This document shows positions 54,675 through 64,000 of a stretch of 64,000 bases of DNA, piece by piece. Origin of the DNA: Raffaelea ambrosiae (lineage: Eukaryota > Ascomycota > Sordariomycetes > Ophiostomatales > Ophiostomataceae). The notes below the pieces were generated by a model. That model searched no databases. It had not been told where the DNA came from and worked only from the letters and a program-made list of their open reading frames with translations. The position numbers were made by a program, and so were the translations under genes. The DNA lies in contig PCDI01000004.1 in NCBI GenBank assembly GCA_002778195.1, forward strand, positions 2,764,226-2,828,225, given 5' to 3'. Every line of letters begins with the position of its first letter. Positions within the stretch are counted from its first letter, which is position 1.

Positions 54675-55676
54675 ATGGATGCCGAGGAGGCAGCCAGGTC
54701 CACAAAGAGCGGCATCGAAGTCTTTCCTCGGGCCGACCCGCTCGGCGAAAAACAGCTGCCCCCTCTCGAGTCGGAATGCCACATCCCGTACTTTTTCTAC
54801 GACTCGCTCGTCAACCCGCAGGCCCTTGCCGAGGTGCTGGGCATCGATCCGTCGCAGGACCCGCCGTCGATGCAGCCAGCCGAGCTGTCCGGCGAGAGCT
54901 TCCAGGTTCAATGGTGGGAGACGTACCCGGCCCTGGTGCCCATTGACCGGACGAGGCGAAACGATGTCCAAGCACAAGCCAGTGGCAAGCCTCGAACGCT
55001 CATGGACGTGGTTGTCGATGGCGTTCGCAAGTTGCACCTGGGACGCCAGCAAAAGGAGGAGACCACAGAGACCAGCAGCAGCAGTAGCAGTAGCAGCAGC
55101 ACCAGGACTCCGACGACAGCGGACAGCACCGGCACAGGCACCGGCACCGAGAACAGCGAGATGACTTCTGCGGCTATCGCTACGACCCCTGCAAAAGGCA
55201 TCGCAGGCTACGTGTGCTCCCTGGACCGGGGCCTGCAAGAGAAGCTGCTGGAGCAGTTTGAGACGCGCAACTTTGGTCTCGAGCTGGTATGGGTCCGCGT
55301 CATGGAGGACGCTCCGGAGGCCAGCGACGGCAAAGATGGTGACATGAATGGCAGCAGCAATGGGAACGCCAACGGAAACGCCAACGGAAACGCCAACGGA
55401 CATGACAACCCGTCGGGCAATCGAAACGGCAAAGGAAAGACAATCCCACAGACCAATAGCAAGGCTACTGACAGCAACCCTGCCCGCAGTAGCAGCAGCA
55501 TCCTTACCGACAACATTCGGAAGAACATCAACCGGCGCAAGAAGATGGTGCCGTCCGACAAGGAGATGATCTGCCATACCTTTGTGTGGAGTGGGGACCC
55601 GGCCGAGCTGACAAACAAGTCCTGGGATCTCTTGACGTTCCAGGAAGCCAACTACCGGAAACACTGCGACTCGTGA
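54675..55676 (+). CDS. AIG2/gamma-glutamylcyclotransferase-like protein, 333 aa
   Basis: Single exon. Residues about 36-56 (IPYFFYDSLVNPQALAEVLG) match the opening beta strand and loop of the GGCT/AIG2 fold, normally YFFYGxLxxPxxL. Here the conserved Gly of the YG[ST]L signature is Asp. FQVQWWETYPALVP is the usual second block, and a later AGYVCSLDRGLQEKLLEQFE segment is compatible. Two low-complexity inserts are present: a Ser run with Thr/Gly repeats (about residues 137-160) and a 12-bp repeat coding Asn-Gly-Asn-Ala three times (near 55363-55400). The C-terminal block CHTFVWSGDPAELTNKSWDL is again fold-like. Active members cyclise gamma-glutamyl dipeptides; activity here is uncertain because of the altered motif. 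Confidence 0.7.
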   Translation: MDAEEAARSTKSGIEVFPRADPLGEKQLPPLESECHIPYFFYDSLVNPQALAEVLGIDPSQDPPSMQPAELSGESFQVQWWETYPALVPIDRTRRNDVQAQASGKPRTLMDVVVDGVRKLHLGRQQKEETTETSSSSSSSSSTRTPTTADSTGTGTGTENSEMTSAAIATTPAKGIAGYVCSLDRGLQEKLLEQFETRNFGLELVWVRVMEDAPEASDGKDGDMNGSSNGNANGNANGNANGHDNPSGNRNGKGKTIPQTNSKATDSNPARSSSSILTDNIRKNINRRKKMVPSDKEMICHTFVWSGDPAELTNKSWDLLTFQEANYRKHCDS

Positions 55677-56241
55677 GCCGAGGGTAGAAAGGAAGGGGGG
55701 GGAATATCTCATGCAAGGGGAGTGAATGGTGTTGTTGCACTTTGTTGGACTGTTTGGGCCACCAACAGCACAAACATCCCTGGCACCATCCGTGTGTCAC
55801 CGGGACCTGCACACATGTTATCAGACTCCCTGTCAACCTTATTTTCACAGCATTCTTATTTTGGTTCAAAGCCTGTGAATATCTTCCTTCCTTTTTGTCA
55901 TCCCTAGAATACATTCCCTGCATGCCCTACCTAGGAGGGAATAAACAGATGGACCACAGGCCCAAACAAGAATAGCAGAACCTTCCATATGCGAAACTCA
56001 TAACCCGACAATAACCCATGTAGGGGGAAAAATAATGATGATGGTGTATATACATAGAGAGGCTTTGTCCCAGGAAGGACTGGCCCTTTTGTGCTGTTTT
56101 CTATCTCCCTTCCGGCCGTCAAATATCATACAGTCGGGCAATTTCGAGCTGACCCAAAATATACAATCAAAAAACAAACGCAAAGATGCAGATGCAGATG
56201 CAGATAGCAATTGAGCGAAAATGAGGAGGTCCTCTCTCTGC
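55677..56241. other. Convergent intergenic region
   Basis: 3' regions of the AIG2-like gene (+) and the transporter (-). Contains a gatgca repeat at about 56183-56205. No gene seen. Confidence 0.6.
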
Positions 56242-57701
56242 CTAGCGTCGTGCCTTGTTTGCGAGCTCAACGGAGCTGTAATACGCGGCGCCGACGAGCG
56301 CAATAATCATGCCGATACCATTGGCAAGGCCAACCTTGACACCGAACAGGGTGATGCCCAGCAGAACCGTCAGGCTCTGTTTGACGTTGCCGCAGACGGT
56401 CATGGTCAGGGCACCAGTCTGGCGGTTGGTGCTGAACGAGGCGATGTTGAGCGCAAAGGCGAGTAGGCCGTTTCCGACAAGAGCCAAGACCATGTGCGGC
56501 GCTATTGGGATGGAGGTGTAGCCGTCGGTGATGCGGCCGATCTCGCCGGAGAGGAAGGAGCACACCAGGGCCTGCATGCAGGCCAGCGGGGACATGCGCA
56601 GGAGGGATTCGAGCGGAGAGAGAGCAAGGGGGCCGGTCATGATGCGGTTTGTGGCGACGGTCTGGATTTGTGAGCAGAGGCAGAGAAAGAGCTGCAGGAG
56701 CCAAGCCAAAGAGAAAAGAGGCACAACATACCTTGGCCGAGGCCAGGAGGACACCGAGGAAGGTGAGGAAGAAGCCGGTAGCGGTAAAGTAGTAGTCACC
56801 GTAGGTGGCGAGAGCGACGCCGAGGACGACGGGAATGAGGGACAGGTAGGTCTTGGTGGAGTAGTTGCGCTTGTAGCGGAAGTGGTAGATGAGGACGGTG
56901 AAGACAGGGCAGGTCGAGCGCATGATTTGGTGGAAAGGGATGGAGACCATGGCCCTGGGACGAGAGGAGTTAGTTAGTAGACAGGAAAGCAGAGAAGCCG
57001 AAAGAAGAGATAGAGGATACGGTCGTGGGCTGGTTCACATACAGAGAGACGTTGGACACGGCAATATTGATGGTGAAGAGGACGGAGAAGCCGAGGAGGA
57101 CGTACTCCTGGCGCGAAGAGAGCGGTGTTCGGGATACGTAGCCGCGCATCTGCAGGATGTAGCAGCCGATGGTAGCAGAGCCGGCATGGATGGCAGTGAG
57201 GAGCCATGGGTAGGAGAACTGGGTGGGTTAGCCGAGCGAGCAAGAAGAGACAAAGAGTGAGTCCCGCGAGGTGGACCGCCACAGGAATCAACGAAGGAGC
57301 CAAACGAGCGCAAGCCAAACGAGCGCAGCGAGGCCAAAGAAAAGCTAACGAGCATAGCGAGGCCTCACAAAGCAAGCAAGACGCAAGAAACGTACCTTGC
57401 CCAAGATGCCCTTGTTGTAGAGCGTCAGGGCGACGTTGCAGGCAAAGTAGGCGGCCAGATATGCATACTTCCTAGCAACCGGGACTGTGTATTCCGACTC
57501 TGCCGGCCCGGACTTCGTGCCCAGCGCCGTTCCGTTGCTGCCTGGCGCCGGCAGAATGGGACCATTCTCCTTGTCCTTCTCCCACTCCTTCTCCCGCTCG
57601 TCGACAGTCTGAGGCCTGCCGTTAGCGTGGCCGTTGGTCGCCTGGTCATGGCTGTCCCGGCCAACATCGGCAGCACTTTGGCGCTGCGACTCCAAATCCA
57701 T
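56242..57701 (-). CDS. Triose-phosphate transporter (TPT/DMT) family membrane transporter, 374 aa
   Basis: Exons 57701-57396, 57218-57043, 56954-56732 and 56661-56242; introns 177, 88 and 70 nt, all in frame. The N-terminal 75 residues are hydrophilic (Asp/Glu/Asn-rich). About ten hydrophobic helices follow, starting YAYLAAYFACNVALTLYNKG, the hallmark entry of the TPT family. Further family blocks are FSYPWLLTAIHAG, SIPFHQIMRSTCPVFTVLIY, YLSLIPVVLGVALATYGDYY, GNGLLAFALNIASFSTN and GNVKQSLTVLLGITLFG. Relatives carry sugar phosphates or nucleotide sugars across Golgi/ER or organelle membranes (SLC35E-like). The substrate is not decidable, but a Golgi nucleotide-sugar role would suit the glycosyltransferases elsewhere in the window. 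Confidence 0.9.
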
Positions 57702-60332
57702 CGTGGAAACGGTAGGGAACGACGGTTTGTGACGAGTCGACGGTCTTCTCTGCGTGGCTGAGATTGAACCAGGCGAAGCGAACCCGGTAGCTGGTAAATG
57801 GGAAACCCGGCGGGTGCGTGTGGACTGCGACGGCGATTGCGACTGGGTGGTGGTTATCAAGGCCCCGTCGTTCTGGGTAAATGCGCAGACGCACAGATGA
57901 TCCGCGCAGTTCCGGATCAAATGTAAGAAAGCTATATATAGAGCTGCGTCTGGAAATTGAACAGCTAAACAACAAAAGAGAACGATAAGCAAGCCGCACA
58001 CAAGAAATATACAGGCGCAGCGCTCGTGGAGGGAGAAAAACACACACACAAAGTACGACTCAGTGAGGCAGATGTTGCATTTGCGTTTTTTTGTTTCCGT
58101 CCGTTTGTGTATGGCCAGCGAAACACGGGAGACAACGTACCCTGTACACGGTACACGCAAGCGCGGATGGAGGAGGCGTGGGGCTACTTAAACCGAGTAG
58201 TAGGGGGTGTGCTCCGCCAAGGTGTGAGCCGGAGCTAAGAAGGGGGATGGATCGAGGCGTTGGTGGTGGGAGCCACAAAGATCTGGTTCAAAGGCAAATG
58301 ACAGCCAAAGAGGGCAGAAAACGTATCGGATCGCCCTGTCGCTGGTCCACGGCGCTGGGAAAACCTAGTCACTTCAGAAGACGGCGGAAAAAGTGGCGCT
58401 TCTGCAAGGGGAGGGGGAACGAGGAGAACGCGAGAGAGCAAGGGAGACTGAGAGAAAAAAAGTGATGCAGAAAAAAAGGCAAAGAGGTGAGATGGGGAAA
58501 AAAAACAAAAAACAGAAGACAACACGGAGATCTTGGGGGGGCCACACAAGCAAAGCGAGGCACAAAAGCTGGGAGTCGTGTGAGGCTGAGCTGAATGGGG
58601 AAGTACGAGACACAGCACGGAAGGAACGACCAAGCCAAATGCTCGCACACGTTAGTTGACAGAGACAAAGACAGAGCACCCAGAAAGAAAGAACTACGAG
58701 CACATTGTGCCCCAGAAAGAAAAAGGAATGAAAGAGGAAAGAGCCGTGAGCTGATCGTTCCTCCCTTAAACAAACAACTAGCTACATACATAGTAGTAAT
58801 TGGGTTGTGGCGTAGGGTAGGACACGGCGGACGCAGGCGAGGATCACAAGGCGTGGTTTTTTTCTGTCTGGCCATGGAGAGATCTTGGCACTGCCTTGGC
58901 ATGTATGTACCTTAATGAGTATCCTACGTTTTTTTCATGGGGTTGATCTCCTTTTCAAGGTGGGGCTAATAGTACAGTGTCCTCTTTAGCGTACACCGTA
59001 CATAGTAACTTCTCTCTTTCTGCCTGTAATAGGGAAAATCGCTAGTCTATTGTACAATGTACCCATTGCAAGCAATTCCCCTGATCCGGTACTTATGTAT
59101 CTGATCTATTACCATTACGCAAGTCCGTCCGTTCTTTCTCTTTTTGGCTGGCCCTACTTTTTTTTTTTTTTTTTGGCTGGGAGGGTATCTCATTTTCATT
59201 GGCCCCGAGCTAAAGGTGTCCGCGCTCTACTCCAGTCAACCGGGCTTTCCATCGTCGGACTTAAGGGGCCGCAAAGTGGGCCGGGGGGGTCAGGGAAAGG
59301 GAGGGTCGGAATACACGAGTGCGGTTTACAAACAGCAGGGTGTTACGTGTTTTGCCCGGGGTTTTGCTTTTCATACAGTGGCTCGCGCCTGGAATCCGAA
59401 GCCCCCCTGAGTAAGGGGGACTGGGACTGGGCAGGGATTGGCGCACACAGGGGTTCTTTTGATTTTGATTTTGATTTTGATTTTGATGTATTGCTTGCAG
59501 CTACATGATGTCTACTGTTATAGTAGTTATTGGTTCCTAACAAACGAATAGGTAAGTAAGTAGTTCACATTGGCACAGCATGATATACGATCACTACGAG
59601 AAGGCATTCACTACGGAAGATCTGAAGCGCCCAGGATACACTGTATTCATCTCGCACGGCGCTATATGGGCACCGGCTAGCGGACAGTCAGCCGCAAACT
59701 TCTCCCCTTTTGGCCAAAACAGGTCTTAGACAAGTCTACCCCATGGATGCGTGCCTACCCAACGTCCAATGTCTCGGTTGTCCCAAGCCTGGAATGCGAG
59801 CAATAATTACGACACGTATTCTGAGCCCGACGCGACTGCGTAAGCGTAACGTGCAGGCAAAAAAAAAAAAAATCAGAAAGAGAAAGATCTGCACAGAATA
59901 CCACTTCATATCACCACTTGCTGAATCCAATGCTGAATGAATTGATGAATACCATACCCCATTTTCCTTTGACCTTTTTGCCTTTAAGCTACATTACCAG
60001 GAAGAACCTGGAGAACGAAATAAAAAAGACATGCCGAAAAAAAAGCAAAAAATCTGTCTGCTGTACACCCATTCCCAATGACGCCGTCCATCCAATATGA
60101 TGCCCCCATCAGCCGTCTATGACAAAGTGGCCAATGTCACAGTAAATAGTTAAAATACATGTAAGCGGCAAGTAAAGTGACAAGAAATGTCTGAGAAACA
60201 AAGGCCGTGAAACATAAACAAGAAAATGGAAAGGATTAAGACATGGCGAAGGTGGAAGAAAGAAAACAAAAAACGCCGATGAAGGATCCCATGCCAATAT
60301 ATGACAGATGAGAGCACACCGTAACTGGCAGC
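57702..60332. other. Intergenic, 2.6 kb
   Basis: Promoter side of the transporter (purine-rich tract at 58380-58520) and the 3' side of the GT34 gene. Contains a 17-base T run near 59158-59174 and the (ttttga)5 microsatellite. No ORF with recognisable features. Confidence 0.5.
59457..59486. repeat. (ttttga)5 microsatellite
   Basis: Five perfect hexamer units, 30 bp. It would read Phe-Asp repeats in one frame, but no gene is supported there. Confidence 0.9.
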
Positions 60333-61951
60333 CTACTCTGCGGCTGCTGCTGTCGGGCTGCTCAGCGAGGTTTGCGACGGCGTCAGCGAGGCCGTGTGCG
60401 TGGCCATCTCTTCAGCCATGTGCTCCAGCGCCTTGGCCTCAGCTTCTTTGTCTTTCTTGCTCGGCGTAACGTCGAGGGCGCTCTTGTCATCGGACGGCTT
60501 TTTCTCTGTCTTGTCGTTGGCCTTGGCCTTGGAGCTCGCCGTCTCCTTCTCCAGCTTCGATTTCTCCAGCTTTTCCTTCGCCTCCTTATCTTTCTGCTGT
60601 TGCTGCTGCTCCCTTTCCTCCTTCGCTTTCTTTTCCTTCTCCTTCTTTTCCTTCTCTTTATTCTCCTTCTCCTTCTTCACTTTCTCCTCCTTCTCCTTCT
60701 TTTCCTGTTCAGTGACGTAAATCCGCGTCGCACGGGCTTCGTAGTCGGACCACCACACCTTGATTTCATCCGCCAGCAGCGCCGAGTACGTTGCATTGTT
60801 CCACTGTGGTAGCAACGCCTCGGCACGGTCAAGCCAAGGACCCATCCAGCTGTCACGCACGTTCTTGGTGCCGGCAAAGTGCACCAGGAAGTCGCCCTGC
60901 ATAACCTTCCACTTCTTGACCGTGGGGCCCTGGCCGTCGTCAAAGAGCACATCCGTGCCGTTGTCGAACATGGCTTCCGTCATGTTGTTGCTAAACAGCC
61001 AGCGGCCGTCCGCGTAAAAGGCGTTGTTGACCGGCAGCGAGTTGAACCAGCGCATCGGCACCTCGACCCAGTGGTTTCGGTGCTGCAGCTTGTCGTTGGC
61101 AAGCGGCGATGCTGAGTTGGTCAGGAGAAACTGGAACGCGCTCTGGTCACGGAAGCGGTCCTTCTTCGTGCGCTCGCGCTCGTACATCGGGTAGCCCAGC
61201 ACACCGGACAGGAGAGATGCCGACCACTGGTGCACGCGGATGGCAAAGGCGCCCGAGTTGAGGCCGTCCCAGTTGGCTGCGATCACAAGGTGGACGTCGT
61301 TGAGGACCTGGCTCGTGTTTGGCGGCAAGTACGTTTCCAGGGGCGTGGAGGGGTTGAGGACCATCGTGTCACCGTCGAACCAGCTGAAGCTACATGTTAG
61401 CATATTGTGTAGGTGAAAGAAATGTCAGAAAAGGGCAGGGGCAGAGAACTCTCTGATCTGAGTGCGAGGGGGGGGGGGGGAGACGAGAGAAACACATACA
61501 ATAGCCATTCTAGGCGCTCCTCTTCTGGCTTCAGCAGCTCGGCGATAATAATAGCCAGCAGGTAGGCTGGTTTGGTGTAGGCGCCAGATCCGCGCCGAAA
61601 GTGGTCGTTGTCGATGAGGTCGCTCACGACCTCGCTGTCAGCGATGTAGTGCGGGTAGCCGTGCATCTCGTTGTGCACCTCGTGCGTCTTGAAGGCCCGG
61701 TGCACTACGGGGATGTCAAGGGCATTGACGGCCACGCCGACCTTGCCGATCTTGGCGGTCGGCCGCGAGGGCGTCGTAGCCGGTCTGGCACTCAGGAGGC
61801 GTGTGGTACCGAATGGGCCACTGATGTTGCGCTCAGAGCATGTCGTGACGAACTCGAGCCGCTGCAGGTAGCTGTAGCATAGATAGACGAGACAGGTGGC
61901 AGTCAGGACGGCCAGCAGCCGCGTGGGCCGCTGCATCTGCTGGATTAACAT
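60333..61951 (-). CDS. Glycosyltransferase family 34 (GMA12/MNN10-type), 502 aa
   Basis: Exon 1 61951-61500, intron 61499-61390 (110 nt, GTATGT donor, CTAAC branch, TGTAG acceptor), exon 2 61389-60333. Residues about 12-28 (LLAVLTATCLVYLCYSYL) are a type II signal anchor. The catalytic domain has HEVHNEMHGYPHY and KPAYLLAIIIAELLKPEEER, and the junction restores LEWLFFSWFDGDTMVLNP, whose DGD is the expected metal-binding DxD site. HLVIAANWDGLNSGAFAIRV and MQGDFLVHFAG are further GT34 blocks. Family members add alpha-linked galactose or mannose to glycans in the Golgi. After the domain (from about residue 379) comes an unusual 120-residue Lys/Glu-rich coiled-coil-like tail with a Gln run. The exon 1 side of the intron holds a 14-base C run (coding strand) near 61468-61481. 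Confidence 0.9.
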
Positions 61952-64000
61952 CTTGAAGACGGTTGATATGGTTGTGGCGAAAAATTAATTAAGGGCTGTT
62001 AGGAGCGGGACAAAGTAAACGGCAGAGGATGACGTCCAGCGCCGTTCCCTTCGAAGGGTATCGAGACTGGAAGCGAATGCCGAAACGGATGCGAAGCGCC
62101 AGAGAGATAACAGGAGTCTGAGAAGGGTGTGTTTGACGTGAGGTGAGGCCGGGAGGGGAAGAGAAACAAGATTCCACCGCCGAGAATCAGGGCTCGCCAA
62201 AGTGTCGCTTCTGTCGCATGAGCCGGACTTTGCGTGAATTCGTGGAACGGACGAGGATGTGTAGCCGTTATTAGGTGGAGCTAGTCGAGAGAGTGAACGA
62301 GGGCAACTGTCGGCTTACGCGAGGCCGGTGAACAAGTTGTCGTCGTCTTGGTCAAGGAAAGCGGACGGCAAGAGAAACACGAGAAGCGGCTGCAAGGAAA
62401 GGAAACCGATGCACACAAAAAAAAAGACAACAAAAGAGATGAAGTAGAGAGCCACGCGAAAGGATTCAGGGAGGGGAGGGGGGAGGAGAAGAAAATAAAG
62501 GCATTCAAACAGAATAAATCCGAAGAAAAAAAGGTCGATACTTCAAAAAAATAAAAAGACCCGCGCGGCGACCCTTGCTTGGCCAGGCTGATAAGTCTTG
62601 GCAGACCCGAAAAGGGGGCCAAGAGGAAGGAGCGCCTGCGCCCTGGGATGAGTGGATGGGGGGTCCCTGTACCCACGGCACTAGCCACGCCCTTGGTGGC
62701 AGCACCCACAATCAGCGGCCGTTGCGGAGGAGAAGTCGCACACACAAAGCGCTATGAGGACGCGCGTTCGGGTGGCAGCAAGCTGCACACGCGCGGGCTT
62801 GCAAGTGTAAGATACTGATACTATGTAGGCGGCTCCGTTTTGCAGGTGGATGGTGCTGGTCCATCTGTGCCGTGTGCTGCTTCTGCTGGCTTCAGCTAAG
62901 AAACGCATTTTAATACCGTGCAAGTACTGTCGCCCGCTCCTTCCTGTAGCTCCCGTCGTCATCCCTCCTTCCCCGACCGGGGCTGTCTGGTCGCAAACTG
63001 TCTCCATTCTGGCAGGCACGTTGGGCATACGGTGCGGTGGCGTGGTTGCACGCGAGAGGCTGATCCCCGAACAGGAAGGACCTGCGGTTGCCCTTCCCAG
63101 AGTAAAATGCATGTCGTTTCGAACCGGGGAGCATACGAATCCTATGCCGCACAGTATGGCTAGAAGGCACGTATGCAGGGGACCACACAACACTAAACTA
63201 GCTGTACTCGTAGGGGTAAGGAGCCAAAAAAAAAAGGAATAAAATAAGAAGGCGATAAACCCCAGGCCCCGACCCGGGTTTACCACCGTAGCTCTTCAAG
63301 TCAACCCATTGTCCCATTAATACAGTATCTAACGCCAGGTCGTCCCTTGTTTGCCATGAGGAATTATATTACTCGTAGTAACCACATAGTAGAATAGGGG
63401 TTTACTCGCCCCGGTTCTTGGGACAGGTTTGGCCCGGGCACAGCAAGCAACGGGGTTCTCGTTTCAAACGTGAATTACAACCGGTTTGCTGTCGAGCACA
63501 ACTCACGGGTGCTACACCGTACGAGCATCAATTTTCGCTAGCACCTTGGCGTGCAGCATAGCTGGCCGTGCCTCTGCAAAAATACGATCTTACCTGCATA
63601 CGGGAGTTGTGGCTGTAAATGCCCGGGCTACGCTGCAAGGCTTCCTGTGGTTCTGGTATGCATTGCAATGGGCTGTCTTCGTAGGACTGACAGTTAAGCA
63701 TCAAGTAGAAGAAAACGAATGTTAACACAAGTCACAGACAGCTAAGCAATTAGGCGACGAGAAGATACATAGTAGATAAAATATTAGCGCTGTGCTTAGT
63801 TGAAATTGAGTTGTCTCACAGCCCATTCCAGGCCCATTCCAGGCCTATTTCAGGGCCCGTCTTCTGGCCTGGCCCGTCCTGACAGTTGTCTTTTTTGTTT
63901 GACTCTTGGGGGTTTCAAAGTTGTTTCTAGAGAGTGAGATGCTTCCCTGTGTGCTCACTCATCAACGTGTTTTCCCTCCGTCTTTGCGGTGTATCAATTC
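61952..64000. other. Intergenic to window end
   Basis: Upstream region of the GT34 gene, with a purine-rich tract (62390-62560), then unassigned sequence. Near 63828-63870 a cccattccagg string is repeated. No supported gene on either strand. Confidence 0.5.

Noticed and set aside
1..64000. tRNA, rRNA or CRISPR loci
   Set aside because: No tRNA T-loop with a matching cloverleaf, no rRNA-like stretch and no regularly spaced repeats were seen by eye; a dedicated scan would be needed to exclude a tRNA.

Overview
This 64 kb window looks like nuclear DNA of a filamentous ascomycete, most likely a Sordariomycete. Genes are monocistronic, on both strands, with spliceosomal introns of about 58-180 nt (two near 400 nt) carrying GT...CTAAC...AG signals. 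Coding DNA is GC-rich, while intergenic DNA is full of poly-T, poly-A and CT tracts. Family evidence agrees: an asco-laccase ending in the DSG-I plug, a fungal VWA-Hint type protein, DUF1996, GT90 and GT34 glycosyltransferases, a long fungal COX14-like protein and fungal mL50. No species is claimed.

Left third (1-22.2 kb) is gene-poor and accessory in character. It holds the 5' part of a von Willebrand factor A protein running off the left edge, two small inverted-repeat transposons (one with a TA target duplication, one with 74-bp inverted repeats and a perfect 9-bp target duplication), a decayed subtilisin-like protease, an 84-residue zinc-ribbon-like protein and a decayed NmrA-like gene. 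From about 9.7 to 22.2 kb there is no gene I can support.

Middle (22.2-42.7 kb) holds a secreted laccase, a secreted Cys-rich protein whose signal-peptide exon has to be found by splicing, an apparent assembly bubble around a single N at 29136, an armadillo-repeat Rap1GDS1-like protein, ribosomal protein eL13 with five coding exons, a GT90 glycosyltransferase, a COX14-like mitochondrial protein and a conserved fungal protein with a C-terminal CEKC motif.

Right third (42.7-64 kb) holds DAHP synthase (aromatic amino acid entry step), a small single-pass Cys-rich membrane protein divergent from mitoribosomal protein mL50, a secreted DUF1996 protein, an AIG2/gamma-glutamylcyclotransferase-like protein, a triose-phosphate-transporter-family membrane transporter and a GT34 glycosyltransferase with a charged C-terminal tail.

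There is no obvious secondary-metabolite cluster, CRISPR or operon. The most informative unusual signals are the two well-bounded MITEs, the 95-bp-anchored duplication at 28.9-29.4 kb, a 14-bp motif occurring three times between genes, and the hidden first exon of the Cys-rich secreted protein. All exon boundaries were assigned by eye from splice signals, reading-frame continuity and family conservation.
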